Shown: piece after piece, positions 14,168 through 22,242 of the stretch
How positions within the stretch are numbered: the first letter of the stretch is position 1
How the letters are laid out: each line of letters begins with the position of its first letter
Assembly: GCA_964600165.1 (NCBI GenBank)
Contig: CAZRIP010000016.1
Coordinates: forward strand, 1 to 42,022
Source: CAZRIP01 sp964600165
Lineage (GTDB): Bacteria > Elusimicrobiota > Elusimicrobia > UBA1565 > UBA9628
DNA: 42,022 bases
Direction of reading: 5' to 3'
The notes under the pieces: generated by a model
The model's input: the letters and a program-made list of their open reading frames with translations, nothing else
The model's database searches: none
What the model was told of the DNA's origin: nothing
Translations under genes and position numbers: made by a program

Positions 14168-15295
14168 ATGCGAACGCTTATCGCCGTGCTGGCGGCCGTC
14201 CTCGTCTCTGGGGCGGCCCGCGCGCAGGAGCTCACGAAGGACATGTGCGACCAGATCGAGCAGCGCACGGGGCATCGGCCGCCCGACTGCGAGAAGCTCG
14301 TCGACGGGGCGACGACCGACGACAACAACAACGCTCCCGCCACGATCACCTCGAATGCGCCCGCGTCGGTCACGCCCACTCCTCCCCCGCCCACTTATCC
14401 GGGACCGGCGAACCCGGTCCCCGGAGGGACGACCCCGGGCGGCACGACGCCCGGCGGCACGGCGCCGGCCGGCGGCTCGATGACGATCCCGAACTACACG
14501 GCTCCTGCGATGACGGGCGGGACTCCCAGCTCGAGCGATTGCGACCATTGGGGCACGGCCTTGGACGTCGCCGGCAGCTTCACGAACTACGCCTTCTGGA
14601 TGACCGATTCCAAGGGCGTGATGGCCGAGCGCAAGACGCTCCACGGCATCTACTTGGAGGACGCCAGCCAGAACGCCGGCGACGCGCGCGACCGCGCCGC
14701 GGCGAGCGTCGGCGCGGCCCAGGGCTGCGACGCCTTGTCGGGCTCGGCGGGCGCCGTGCACGACGCCTATCAATCGGAGTTCGATCTGCTGACCGCGGCG
14801 CTCAAGGTCTGCGCCGAGGACAGCACGGCGCAGTATTGGTCCAAGTGCCCCCAGGCCGTCGAGGACGCGCTCAAGAAGGACGAGGACAACCGCAAGTCCG
14901 GCGGCGTCCTCGACCGGTACCTTTCGGCCGTCGACAACGGGCACTCCCAGTGCTTGTCGGGCGGCGACCGCCAGGCCTACGAGGAGATGCGCCAGACGCC
15001 GTGCCAGCGCACGGGCGAGGACGGCCCGAACCGCTGCGCGACGGCGCGCTACGGCATCGCCACCGGCAGGGCGGGCCAGCTCAGCAAGGTGATCAACAAT
15101 CTCAACGCGATCAGCGCGGGCTCGATGTTCAAGCCCGTCGCTCAGACGGCCTCCGGCATGGTCAAGGACGCGCAGGACAAGCTCTGGTCCGTCGTGCACG
15201 ACACGAGCCAGGACCGGCTGCTCTTCGAGGCGACCTACGAGGTCTACGGCGCGCAGAAGATGATCGACACCGGCACTCAGTACTGCCCGAACTGA
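14168..15295 (+). CDS. Secreted Cys-rich protein of unknown function
   Basis: 375 residues: a signal peptide (1-19, ARA), a short N-terminal segment with two Cys (MCDQIEQRTGHRPPDCEKL), a Thr/Pro/Gly linker (about 55-105, with TTPGG repeats) and a helical domain at about 117-375 with around eight Cys, probably disulphide-bonded (SDCDHWGTALDVAGSFTNYA, GCDALSGS, YWSKCPQAVEDAL, CLSGGDRQAYEEM, TPCQRTG, ending QYCPN). No family is recognised. AAGGAG (14156-14161) lies 6 nt before the ATG. It is 14 nt downstream of the TPR surface gene and shares its design (Cys motif, flexible linker, larger domain), so the two are probably partners. Confidence 0.75.
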   Translation: MRTLIAVLAAVLVSGAARAQELTKDMCDQIEQRTGHRPPDCEKLVDGATTDDNNNAPATITSNAPASVTPTPPPPTYPGPANPVPGGTTPGGTTPGGTAPAGGSMTIPNYTAPAMTGGTPSSSDCDHWGTALDVAGSFTNYAFWMTDSKGVMAERKTLHGIYLEDASQNAGDARDRAAASVGAAQGCDALSGSAGAVHDAYQSEFDLLTAALKVCAEDSTAQYWSKCPQAVEDALKKDEDNRKSGGVLDRYLSAVDNGHSQCLSGGDRQAYEEMRQTPCQRTGEDGPNRCATARYGIATGRAGQLSKVINNLNAISAGSMFKPVAQTASGMVKDAQDKLWSVVHDTSQDRLLFEATYEVYGAQKMIDTGTQYCPN

Positions 15296-15307
15296 GCCCC
15301 GAGGCTC

Positions 15308-16111
15308 ATGGTCCCGGTCCAGATCCTCGTCGTCGAGGACGACGCCGAGCTCGGCGGGCTGGTCGTCACCCAGCTCTCGAAGGCCGGGTTCGCGGCGCGC
15401 CTGGCGACCGACGGGATTGAAGCGATGCGGTTGATGGTCCAATCGCCGCCCAGGCTCGTCATCCTCGACTTCAATTTCCCGGCGGGCGGCGGCGGCACCT
15501 TGCACGAGCGCATCCGGTCCTCCAGCGCGACGGCGGCGGTGCCGATCATGATGTTCACCTCCACGCCTCCGCAGCTCGTCAAGCAGGCGCTCAAGAGCGA
15601 CGAGCGCACGTATTACCTCGGCAAGCCGTTCAAACAGGGCGAATTGCTCAACCTCGTCGCCGGGATCATGGCCGGAGCGGCGCGCCCGCTGAGCGCGATG
15701 AGCGCGGCGCGCAAGGCGGGGCGTCCCCAGGCGCTCGTCGCCGACGACGACGCCGCCGTCGCCGACGTCCTCAAGCACGTCCTCGAGAAGGAAGGCTTCG
15801 AGGTCGAGGTCGCGGCCGACGGCACGCAGCTCATGGACCGCCTGAGGCTCAAGGACCTTTCGCCGGACGAAGGGGCCTATCGCCCCGATCTGATCGTGCT
15901 CGACATCATGATGCCGGGCATAGACGGTTTTACCCTCAACCTTCATTTGCAGCACAACCCGCGAACCAAGGACATCCCGGTCGTCGTCCTCACCTCTCGT
16001 CCCGGCATGAAGGCCATGTTCCAGTCCGCTTCGAACGTGCTCGGCGTCATGGAAAAGCCTTTCGAGCTCGCGACGCTGCGCGGCTTCGTGGCGAAGGCGC
16101 TGCGGCGCTAG
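15308..16111 (+). CDS. Tandem-receiver response regulator without output domain
   Basis: 267 residues made of two CheY-like receivers. The first (about 4-122) has the ED-D pocket at residues 10-12, phospho-acceptor Asp54 (VILDFNFP), Thr84 and Lys106 (LGKPF). The second (about 140-267) has DDD at 146-148, Asp199 (VLDIMMPG), Thr229 and Lys250 (MEKPF). Both active sites are intact, in contrast to the pseudo-receiver at the left edge of the window. Without an output domain it should act in a phosphorelay or by protein contact. It begins 12 nt after the secreted Cys-rich gene, and no histidine kinase is in the window. Its TAG stop interlocks with the convergent small gene. Confidence 0.92.
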   Translation: MVPVQILVVEDDAELGGLVVTQLSKAGFAARLATDGIEAMRLMVQSPPRLVILDFNFPAGGGGTLHERIRSSSATAAVPIMMFTSTPPQLVKQALKSDERTYYLGKPFKQGELLNLVAGIMAGAARPLSAMSAARKAGRPQALVADDDAAVADVLKHVLEKEGFEVEVAADGTQLMDRLRLKDLSPDEGAYRPDLIVLDIMMPGIDGFTLNLHLQHNPRTKDIPVVVLTSRPGMKAMFQSASNVLGVMEKPFELATLRGFVAKALRR

Positions 16112-16272
16112 TGGTGCTTGATCAGATAGACGACGACCAGCACGGAGACGGGGACTCCGAACAGCCACGCGATGCCGTAACCCGCGAGACCTCCGCGCTC
16201 GGAGCGCCGGACCCTCGTTAACGCGTTCTGAGCCGCCACGGCCAGTCTTTCGGCCTTTTCAAGAAGCAGCAT
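16108..16272 (-). CDS. Small single-pass membrane protein
   Basis: 54 residues: a helical, basic N-terminus (EKAERLAVAAQNALTRVRR) and one membrane segment at about 31-50 ending LVVVYLIKHH. The start is ATG 16272 rather than 16296, because AGGAG lies 6 nt upstream and a TACAAT -10 (16295-16300) would start transcription just ahead of that site. No family is recognised. It shares a CTAG stop overlap with the double response regulator gene. Confidence 0.65.
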   Translation of the reverse strand: MLLLEKAERLAVAAQNALTRVRRSERGGLAGYGIAWLFGVPVSVLVVVYLIKHH

Positions 16273-16347
16273 ACGATTCTCCTGGGCTGACTCCATTGTA
16301 CTGCCGTCGGAGTGAGTCCGGGATTGAGGCCGCTTGTAGACCGTGTG

Positions 16348-17766
16348 CTAGACTTCGTGCCCGAGGGCCTTCTTGAGCGGCTTATTGACCGCGAAGAAGA
16401 CGAGGCCGGCGCTGACGCCGAGGGCGAGCAGCAGCGCGAAGAACGCTTCCTGGCTCATCCTGCTGTAGAAGATGCCGATGTAGCCCGACGCGTAGTTGCC
16501 CACGAAGCTCGACAGGAACCACATGCCCATCATCATCGAGACCATGCGCGCCGGCGAGACCTTGGTCACGAGGGACAGTCCGATCGGCGAGAGGTAGAGC
16601 TCGCCCATCGTGAACATCCAGGTCGTCGTGACGAGCCACAGCAGGCTGCCCTGGCCGTCGCCGACGATCCTCGCCGCGCCGATCATGATGATGAACGCGG
16701 CGCCCAGGAGCACGCAGCCGATGCCCATTTTCGTGACGGACGAGGGCTCTTGCTTGCGCTTGTTCTGCCACGCCCAGAACTTGTCGAGGAACGGCGCGAA
16801 GATGAAGATGAACGCGGGATTGAACGCCTGGTACCAGCTCGACGGCACGTGGAAGCCGAAGAACGTCCAGCGCGTGTGCTGGTCGGCGTAGAGCTGGAGC
16901 GTGTTGCCCTGCTGCTCATAGACGCCCCAGAAGACGATGTTGACGATGCAGAGAAACACGAGCGCGCCGATCGCCTTCCACTCCTGCGGCGTGATGCCTT
17001 GGTCCGCCTTCTTCTCTCCCGCGGCGGCCTTCTTCATGATCCGGTCCGGCGGGATCAGATGGCGGCCGAAGTGATAAACGCAGAGGCCGGCGAGCATGCC
17101 GACGCCGGCGGCGCCGAAGCCCCAATGCCAGCCCCACGTCTGGCCGAGCGTGCCGCAGATCAGCGGCGAGAAGAACGCGCCGAGGTTGATGCCCATGTAG
17201 AAGATCGTGAACGCGGAGTCGCGGCGATGGTCGCCCTCGGCGTAGAGGTTGCCGACCTGCGTCGAGATGTTCGGCTTGAAGCAGCCGTTGCCCAAGATCA
17301 GGAAGAACAGGGCGACGAAAAAGAGATGCTCGATGGCCATCAGGAAGTGTCCGATCGCCATCAAGAGCGCGCCGACGTAGACGGACTTGCGCTGGCCGAG
17401 CACGCGGTCGGCGAGGATGCCGCCGAAGAAGGGAGTAAAGTACACGAAGCCGGTGTAGAGGCCGTAGATCTGCGAGGCGACCTGCTGCACGTTGAGCGCG
17501 CCTTGGACGCCGGAGTGGTTCGCCATCCACTGCACGTACGCCTTGATCGACTCGTAGCCGAGCACGCTCATGCCGCCGTCGGCGGCGAGCAGCAGGCGCT
17601 TGACCATGTAGAGCACGAGCAGCGCGCGCATGCCGTAGTAGGAGAAGCGCTCCCACATTTCGGTGAAGAACAGGACGTAGAGGCCTTTCGGGTGGCCGAA
17701 GATCTCGCCTTGCTGGGAAGGGGGGATGTAGCCTTCGACCGCGTCCACCGTCGCTGCGCTGCTCAT
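16348..17766 (-). CDS. POT/PTR2 family proton-coupled peptide transporter
   Basis: 472 residues, of usual length, with the major-facilitator layout of about 12-14 membrane helices. The POT signatures are present: the ExxER motif in FFTEMWERFSYYGMRALLVL (first helix) and the PTR2 pattern in GIFYMGINLGAFFSPLICGT-like sequence near residue 190. These carriers import di- and tripeptides with protons across the inner membrane. TATTCT and a leader with GAGGA 4 nt before the ATG precede the gene, so its translation is Shine-Dalgarno-led. It lies downstream of the SDR gene on the same strand but behind a terminator-like hairpin. Confidence 0.95.
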   Translation of the reverse strand: MSSAATVDAVEGYIPPSQQGEIFGHPKGLYVLFFTEMWERFSYYGMRALLVLYMVKRLLLAADGGMSVLGYESIKAYVQWMANHSGVQGALNVQQVASQIYGLYTGFVYFTPFFGGILADRVLGQRKSVYVGALLMAIGHFLMAIEHLFFVALFFLILGNGCFKPNISTQVGNLYAEGDHRRDSAFTIFYMGINLGAFFSPLICGTLGQTWGWHWGFGAAGVGMLAGLCVYHFGRHLIPPDRIMKKAAAGEKKADQGITPQEWKAIGALVFLCIVNIVFWGVYEQQGNTLQLYADQHTRWTFFGFHVPSSWYQAFNPAFIFIFAPFLDKFWAWQNKRKQEPSSVTKMGIGCVLLGAAFIIMIGAARIVGDGQGSLLWLVTTTWMFTMGELYLSPIGLSLVTKVSPARMVSMMMGMWFLSSFVGNYASGYIGIFYSRMSQEAFFALLLALGVSAGLVFFAVNKPLKKALGHEV

Positions 17767-17823
17767 GAGTTCCTCGTCGTCGTGAGAATAGCCTTCACCG
17801 GAGTTTGAAAATAATACATCAAT

Positions 17824-17845
17824 TCATCCGCCACATGGCGGATGA
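17824..17845 (-). terminator. Terminator-like hairpin between the SDR and POT genes
   Basis: CATCCGCC-ACAT-GGCGGATG (17825-17844) forms a perfect 8-bp stem, extended to 9 by an outer T-A pair, with a 4-nt loop. On the minus strand it lies just after the SDR stop and is followed by an AT-rich stretch (AATTGATGTATTATTTTC) instead of a clean U tract. A terminator is likely, but an attenuating or RNA-stabilising hairpin is possible. Confidence 0.55.
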
Positions 17846-17848
17846 TGA

Positions 17849-19378
17849 TCACCACTCGGTGGGCTTGTAGTCCTTGAGGAACTTGCCGAAGACGTGGTTG
17901 CCGGTGTTGAATCCGTCGAAGACGGGATCGAGCACGCGGGCGGCGCCGTCGACGATGTCGAGCGGGGGCTGGAAGTCGAGCTCGACTTTCTTGCGCTCGG
18001 CGTGGATGGCGGGGTCCTCGTCCGTGACCCAGCCGGTGTCGACGGCGTTCATGAAGATCGCGTCCTTCGCGTACTCGGGCGCGGACGTCGCCGTCATCAT
18101 GTTGAGCGCGGCCTTGGCCATGTTGGTGTGCGGGTGCTTGTCGGTCTTGGTCCGGCGCGAGAAGCTGCCTTCCATCGCGGAGACGTTGACGACGTGCTTG
18201 GCCTCGGCCGGGGACTTGAGCAGCAAGGGCTTGAGCTTGCCGTTCAGGATGAACGGAGCGACGGCGTTGATCAAGTAGATCTCGAGCAGCTCGGGCGTGG
18301 CGACCTCGGAGAGCGTCAGGCGCCAGGTGTTGCGCGTCCGAAGGTCGACTTGCTGCAAGTCGGCGTCGATGCGGCCCTCGGGGAAGACTTCCGGCGAGCA
18401 CGCCTCTTCGTCGTAGGAGTAGCGCAGCTGCGAGAGCGCGGCCGGGTTGCGCAGGCCCATGCCGGGGCCGGTCTCGCTCCACGTGGAAAGCCCCGTCTCG
18501 ACGGTGCCCTTGGCCTCGAGGCGCGGAGCCGTGCCGAGGATCGCCAGGCACTCCCGCCGCGCGTTAAGAAGCGCCCCCGCCTCTTTCGGCAGCTCGTCGA
18601 CGCCCAGCGACTCGTTGGCCAGCAGATGCGAGTACCACTGCGGCGGCCGGCGAACCGTCTGCGCGGCGTTGTTGATGATCATGTCGAGGCGGCTTTCTTT
18701 GGAAAGGAGATACCGCGCGAAGATCTCCACCGACGGCGCGTGCCGGAGGTCCAAGCCGTGGATCTCGAGGCGATCCTTCCATGCGGCGAAATCTTTTTCT
18801 TTCGAGTACCGCAGCGCGGAGTCGTGCGGGAAGCGCGTCGTCGCGATCACGCGCGCGCCGGCGCGCAGGAGCTTGAGGCCGATCTGGAAGCCGATCTTGA
18901 CGCGCGAGCCGGTGACGACCGCCGTCTTGCCGCGTAGATCCGCGGTCTGGAAGCGCTTGTCGTAGTTGAACTCGGCGCACGAGGGGCACATCGCGTCATA
19001 GAAGAAGTGGACCTTGCGGAAGTCCTCTTTGCAGACGTAGCAGTGGCGCGGCTCCTGGAGCTCGCGCGAAGGCGCGTCGGCGCCGCGGCGCTCGGGGGCG
19101 ACGAAGACGGATTCGGCGCGCGCGGTGCGGATCTCGGTGGCGTTGCGCACGGCGCGGTCGAGCTCGCGGACCGCGGCCTTCTTGAGATTGCGGACCGCCT
19201 TGCGCTTGGCCTTCATCTCGTAGCGCGTCGGGCGCGAAAGCCGGCCCGCGGCGACCATCAAAGCCACGCGCAGCTCGTCCGGAATGACGGCCAGCGCGGC
19301 GCGGTCCTCGACGATCGTTTGGAGGATTTCGAGCGTGCGGCGCAGTTCCTCCGCGTCGACGGCAAGGCGGGGCTTCAT
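17849..19378 (-). CDS. SDR-fold oxidoreductase with N-terminal zinc ribbon and Tyr-to-Thr active site
   Basis: 509 residues. Residues 1-110 are helical and basic. A four-Cys zinc-ribbon-like site follows (CYVC at 113-116, CPSC at 131-134), then a Rossmann domain to the end. SDR hallmarks include TGSRVKIG (156-163), the NNAA motif (about 236-239), Ser400 after VVNV and Lys422. The catalytic Tyr of YxxxK is replaced: the sequence reads HPHTNMAKAALN, with Thr418 in the Tyr position. A roughly 80-residue insert precedes the active site. The start is ATG 19378; a TTG at 19381 lies exactly 6 nt behind the TAAAAT -10 and could also be used. The substrate is unknown. Conventional SDR chemistry may not apply. 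Confidence 0.8.
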   Translation of the reverse strand: MKPRLAVDAEELRRTLEILQTIVEDRAALAVIPDELRVALMVAAGRLSRPTRYEMKAKRKAVRNLKKAAVRELDRAVRNATEIRTARAESVFVAPERRGADAPSRELQEPRHCYVCKEDFRKVHFFYDAMCPSCAEFNYDKRFQTADLRGKTAVVTGSRVKIGFQIGLKLLRAGARVIATTRFPHDSALRYSKEKDFAAWKDRLEIHGLDLRHAPSVEIFARYLLSKESRLDMIINNAAQTVRRPPQWYSHLLANESLGVDELPKEAGALLNARRECLAILGTAPRLEAKGTVETGLSTWSETGPGMGLRNPAALSQLRYSYDEEACSPEVFPEGRIDADLQQVDLRTRNTWRLTLSEVATPELLEIYLINAVAPFILNGKLKPLLLKSPAEAKHVVNVSAMEGSFSRRTKTDKHPHTNMAKAALNMMTATSAPEYAKDAIFMNAVDTGWVTDEDPAIHAERKKVELDFQPPLDIVDGAARVLDPVFDGFNTGNHVFGKFLKDYKPTEW

Positions 19379-19387
19379 CAAGAAAAG

Positions 19388-19393
19388 ATTTTA
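19388..19393 (-). promoter_or_regulatory. -10 element (TAAAAT) of the SDR gene
   Basis: TAAAAT on the minus strand ends 6 nt before TTG 19381 and 9 nt before ATG 19378. The 98-nt gap is shared with the divergent 19477 gene. Confidence 0.45.
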
Positions 19394-19462
19394 CCAAATC
19401 CACGCCAGCCCTCCTCGGCGAAGGCGCCCGAAAAAACCCTTTATTTTCCGGCGCACTCAGGC

Positions 19463-19468
19463 TACGCT
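19463..19468 (+). promoter_or_regulatory. -10 element (TACGCT) of the 19477 gene
   Basis: TACGCT ends 8 nt before the ATG at 19477. The -35 region is AT-rich (TTTATT) but not consensus. Confidence 0.35.
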
Positions 19469-19476
19469 TCGGCTGA

Positions 19477-20142
19477 ATGGAGTCCGTCGGAATCGCCGTC
19501 TTCTTCATCCCCTACCAACTCGCGATGATCTATTCGATGTTCATGCTGGCGTCGTTCTGGGCCGGCCGCAAGCTGCGCGGAGTGCCGGACCTCGTCTACA
19601 TGATCTTCGGCGTCCTGGGGCCTCTCGTCGGCTGGCTGCTCTCGACGCTCGTTCCTTCCTTCGGCTTCGTGATCCCGGCCTCGCTGGCGGTCGTGTACTG
19701 GTGGGCGAGCTCCCACGAGGCCGTCGAGGAATCGGTCGTCGCCGGCGAGCCCGCGCGAGAGCGCGCGCAGGCGCTCGCCGAGCTCGAGCGCGACCCGCGC
19801 AACGCCGCCGCGCACTGGGCCATCGCTCGATCGTACGAATCCGAGAAGAAATTCGACCTGGCGCTCGAGCACTACGAGCGCGCGCACGGCATCGACGAGC
19901 GGACGATGCCGCGCCAGGAGCTCGACGACGCGCGCGACCGTCTCTCCGCGGCCGCCGTGCCCGATACCGCCAATCCTCATTTAGAAGAGCAGGTTCGCGC
20001 CGACGCGCGCCGCGCGCGCTGGGAGCGCAGGATCCTCTATTTCAGCCTTCTGCTCATCCTGGTGAATCGAGCCTGGGCCGCCAATCTCTGCGCGACGATG
20101 CTCTTCCTCGGCTGGTTCTCTCCGATCAAGCGAAACTGCTAG
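19477..20142 (+). CDS. Membrane protein with a TPR-like cytoplasmic segment
   Basis: 221 residues: about three N-terminal hydrophobic segments (6-28, 38-58, 60-77), a helical TPR-like stretch at about 90-150 (RDPRNAAAHWAIARSYESEK, then FDLALEHYERAHGIDE), a charged linker and a C-terminal membrane segment at about 187-213. No family is recognised. Only 9 nt separate it from the aminotransferase gene, but that gene has its own TAGACT -10 inside this coding region's end. Confidence 0.72.
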   Translation: MESVGIAVFFIPYQLAMIYSMFMLASFWAGRKLRGVPDLVYMIFGVLGPLVGWLLSTLVPSFGFVIPASLAVVYWWASSHEAVEESVVAGEPARERAQALAELERDPRNAAAHWAIARSYESEKKFDLALEHYERAHGIDERTMPRQELDDARDRLSAAAVPDTANPHLEEQVRADARRARWERRILYFSLLLILVNRAWAANLCATMLFLGWFSPIKRNC

Positions 20143-20145
20143 ACT
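20140..20145 (+). promoter_or_regulatory. -10 element (TAGACT) of the aminotransferase gene
   Basis: TAGACT ends 6 nt before the ATG at 20152 and straddles the stop of the upstream gene. No good -35 is seen. Confidence 0.4.
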
Positions 20146-20151
20146 CGCCCG

Positions 20152-21417
20152 ATGGCGCGCCAGCTCCCGCCTTCCGGCATCAATCTTTTCCAGCTGATCT
20201 ACGTCCTGATCCGCGAGTACGTCGAGAAGACGGGCCAGCCGCCGCTCAACCTCTCGCTCGGCAACCCGGACGGCGTGCCGGTGGAGGCGATCCGCGAGCT
20301 CAAGGCGCGCTTCTCGAAGGACCCCGGCTACGATTACCACACCTACGCCGAGGACAAGAACCTCAACTCCTTCGCGGAAGGGATGATCGCGCTGCATGGG
20401 GGAGCCGACGCGCTGCGCCTTCCTCACGTCAAGTTCGCGCCGACCAACGGCATCAAGACGACGAGCGCGCTCTTGCCCCTGGCTTGCGGGCTCCATCTGC
20501 CGGACAAGAATCGCCGCGACTCCTTCGTCGTGGCCTCGAACCTTCCCGCCTACGACATCATCGGCACGTGGACCGGCTCTTATTACGGCGCGCGCCGCGT
20601 CGTCTGGCCGCTTTCCTCGACCGAGAACATGCGCCTGAGCCTCGAGCGCCTGGACGAAGCGCTGCGCAAGGAGGGCCTCGAGCGCGCGGACATGCTCTTC
20701 GTGATCCGGCCGGGAAATCCGGCGGCCGTCGGCGCCTCGACCGCCGATTGGGAGGCGCTCGCGAACTGGTGCGTCAAGCGCAAGACGCGCCTGGTCAACG
20801 ACGCGGCGTACGGCGCTCTGGCCGCGCCCGGCAAGCACGCGCCGCTGGCGGAAGTCGCGCGCGACCACAAGCAGCTCGAATGGATGGAGCTCTACTCCGT
20901 CAGCAAATCCTTCAACGACCCGGGCGCGCGCCTGGGCGCCTTGATCGGCAGCAAGGACTTCGTCGAGGATTATCTGCTGATCAAGGGCAACACGGACTCC
21001 GGCCCCGTCCCGTCGGTGATGGCCGCGTACGGCGAGTTTTTCAAGGACGCGAAGGCCTCGCGCGCCGCGCTCGACGACTTGCGCGCGCTCTACGCGCGGC
21101 GGCTCGAGTACGTCGTGAAAAGCCTTCGCGGCGCCGGCCTCAAGTCCGCGTGCGAGACCGACGCGGGCTTCTTCACGCTCTGGAAAGTGCCCAAGAAGGC
21201 GCTCGGCCGCGAGCTGCCGAAGGACCTGCCCGCGCACGAGGCGTTCAACCGCCTCGTGATCTCGGAGACCGGGATCGTCGGCGTGCACTTCGAGGGCTTC
21301 GCCGACGACGGGACGCGCGAGCCTCTCATCCGCTACGCCGTCTGCGCCGACGTGCTCGACTCGAAGTTTCAACAGCGCTTCGAGCGCGAGCTCGCCCGTC
21401 TCAAGCCCGAGTATTAG
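20152..21417 (+). CDS. Class I/II PLP-dependent aminotransferase
   Basis: 421 residues with the fold-type I plan: NLSLGNPDG near the N-terminus, APTNGIKTT (cofactor phosphate loop), VIRPGNPAAVG (in place of the usual NPTG turn), LVNDAAYGAL (Asp217 contacting the PLP ring nitrogen), and the Schiff-base Lys252 in YSVSKSFNDPGARLG. The C-terminal domain has FFTLWKVPK and ends with a conserved-looking arginine region (EPLIRYAVCADVL). The GNP-AAV variation suggests a subfamily distinct from AspC or LL-DAP aminotransferase. The substrate cannot be told. A methyltransferase and a Sco-like gene follow on the same strand. Confidence 0.9.
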   Translation: MARQLPPSGINLFQLIYVLIREYVEKTGQPPLNLSLGNPDGVPVEAIRELKARFSKDPGYDYHTYAEDKNLNSFAEGMIALHGGADALRLPHVKFAPTNGIKTTSALLPLACGLHLPDKNRRDSFVVASNLPAYDIIGTWTGSYYGARRVVWPLSSTENMRLSLERLDEALRKEGLERADMLFVIRPGNPAAVGASTADWEALANWCVKRKTRLVNDAAYGALAAPGKHAPLAEVARDHKQLEWMELYSVSKSFNDPGARLGALIGSKDFVEDYLLIKGNTDSGPVPSVMAAYGEFFKDAKASRAALDDLRALYARRLEYVVKSLRGAGLKSACETDAGFFTLWKVPKKALGRELPKDLPAHEAFNRLVISETGIVGVHFEGFADDGTREPLIRYAVCADVLDSKFQQRFERELARLKPEY

Positions 21418-21420
21418 CGG

Positions 21421-21426
21421 TAGAAT
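21421..21426 (+). promoter_or_regulatory. -10 element (TAGAAT) of the methyltransferase/Sco unit
   Basis: TAGAAT ends 6 nt before the ATG at 21433. GTCTCA (21398-21403) is 17 nt upstream and is a weak -35. Confidence 0.5.
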
Positions 21427-21432
21427 ATAGTC

Positions 21433-22242
21433 ATGCCCGCCAAGACCGGATACATGCTCGGCGCCTCGCAATACGAGATCGAGCGCCTGACGTTCCAGGC
21501 GGAAGTTTGGCGGACCATGACCGAGGGCTTGCTCGACAAGCTCGGCGTCGGCAAGGGCTGGAGCTGCCTGGACGTCGGCGCCGGCATCGGCACGGTCGCG
21601 CTGCCGCTGGCCGAGCGCGTCGGCGCGGAGGGGCAGGTCACGGCGATCGAGGCCTCTCCTTTATACGCCGCGACGCTGCGCGACGAGGCCGCGCGCAAGA
21701 ACTTCGACAACGTGACGGTCTGGGAGGGCGACCTGCGCAAATACCCCGCGCGCAAAGGCGCTTTCGACCTGATTTTCTCGCGCTGGGTGTTCAGCTTCCT
21801 GCCCGACGTCGAGAAGTGCCTCAAGCATCTTGTTCCGTGCCTGAAGAAAGGGGGCTATCTCGCCATCGAGGACTACCATCATCTCGGCTGCGCGTACTAT
21901 CCGACGCGCCCGAGCTTCGACGCCGTCATCGAGGGCGCGCGCGAGTGGTACCTCAAGACCGGCGGGAATTACCGGATCGCGGGCGAGCTGCCCGCCCTTT
22001 ATCACAAGCTCGGCTTGCGCGACGTCGAGGTCGTGCCGCACATGCGCGTCGGCGGACCGGCGTCGGGCCTCTGGAAATGGTCCGAGCTGTTCTTCTTGGG
22101 CCATCTGCCGGCGATGATCGGCCAGGGCGTCGTCTCGGTGGAGCTCGCGCGGCGGTTCAAGCGCGACCTGGAGGCCGTCAAGAAAGTCCCCGGCGCGCTG
22201 TTCGTCGTGCCGACGATCTTCGACGTGATCGGACGGAAATGA
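21433..22242 (+). CDS. Class I SAM-dependent methyltransferase
   Basis: 269 residues. The SAM-binding motif I is clear (SCLDVGAGIGTVALPLAERV, about 42-61), with an acidic end of strand 2 (TAIEASPLYAATLRDEA), motif II-like WEGDLRKYP and motif post-II DLIFSRWVFSFLPDVEKCLK. The region around 135-230 (EDYHHLGCAYYPTRPSFDAV) is the substrate domain. It resembles ubiquinone/menaquinone- or small-molecule-type methyltransferases, but the acceptor is unknown. Its TGA overlaps the start of the Sco-like gene (ATGA). Confidence 0.88.
   Translation: MPAKTGYMLGASQYEIERLTFQAEVWRTMTEGLLDKLGVGKGWSCLDVGAGIGTVALPLAERVGAEGQVTAIEASPLYAATLRDEAARKNFDNVTVWEGDLRKYPARKGAFDLIFSRWVFSFLPDVEKCLKHLVPCLKKGGYLAIEDYHHLGCAYYPTRPSFDAVIEGAREWYLKTGGNYRIAGELPALYHKLGLRDVEVVPHMRVGGPASGLWKWSELFFLGHLPAMIGQGVVSVELARRFKRDLEAVKKVPGALFVVPTIFDVIGRK

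Noticed and set aside
14090..16168. Very long open frame on the strand opposite the secreted protein and double receiver genes
   Set aside because: Long antisense frames are common in GC-rich coding DNA. The translation is Arg/Asp/Glu/Leu/Val-biased without motifs, while the opposite strand encodes recognisable domains.
16312..17808. 498-codon plus-strand frame across the POT transporter gene
   Set aside because: The minus strand clearly encodes a POT transporter; the plus frame is Glu/Arg/Ala/His-rich noise.
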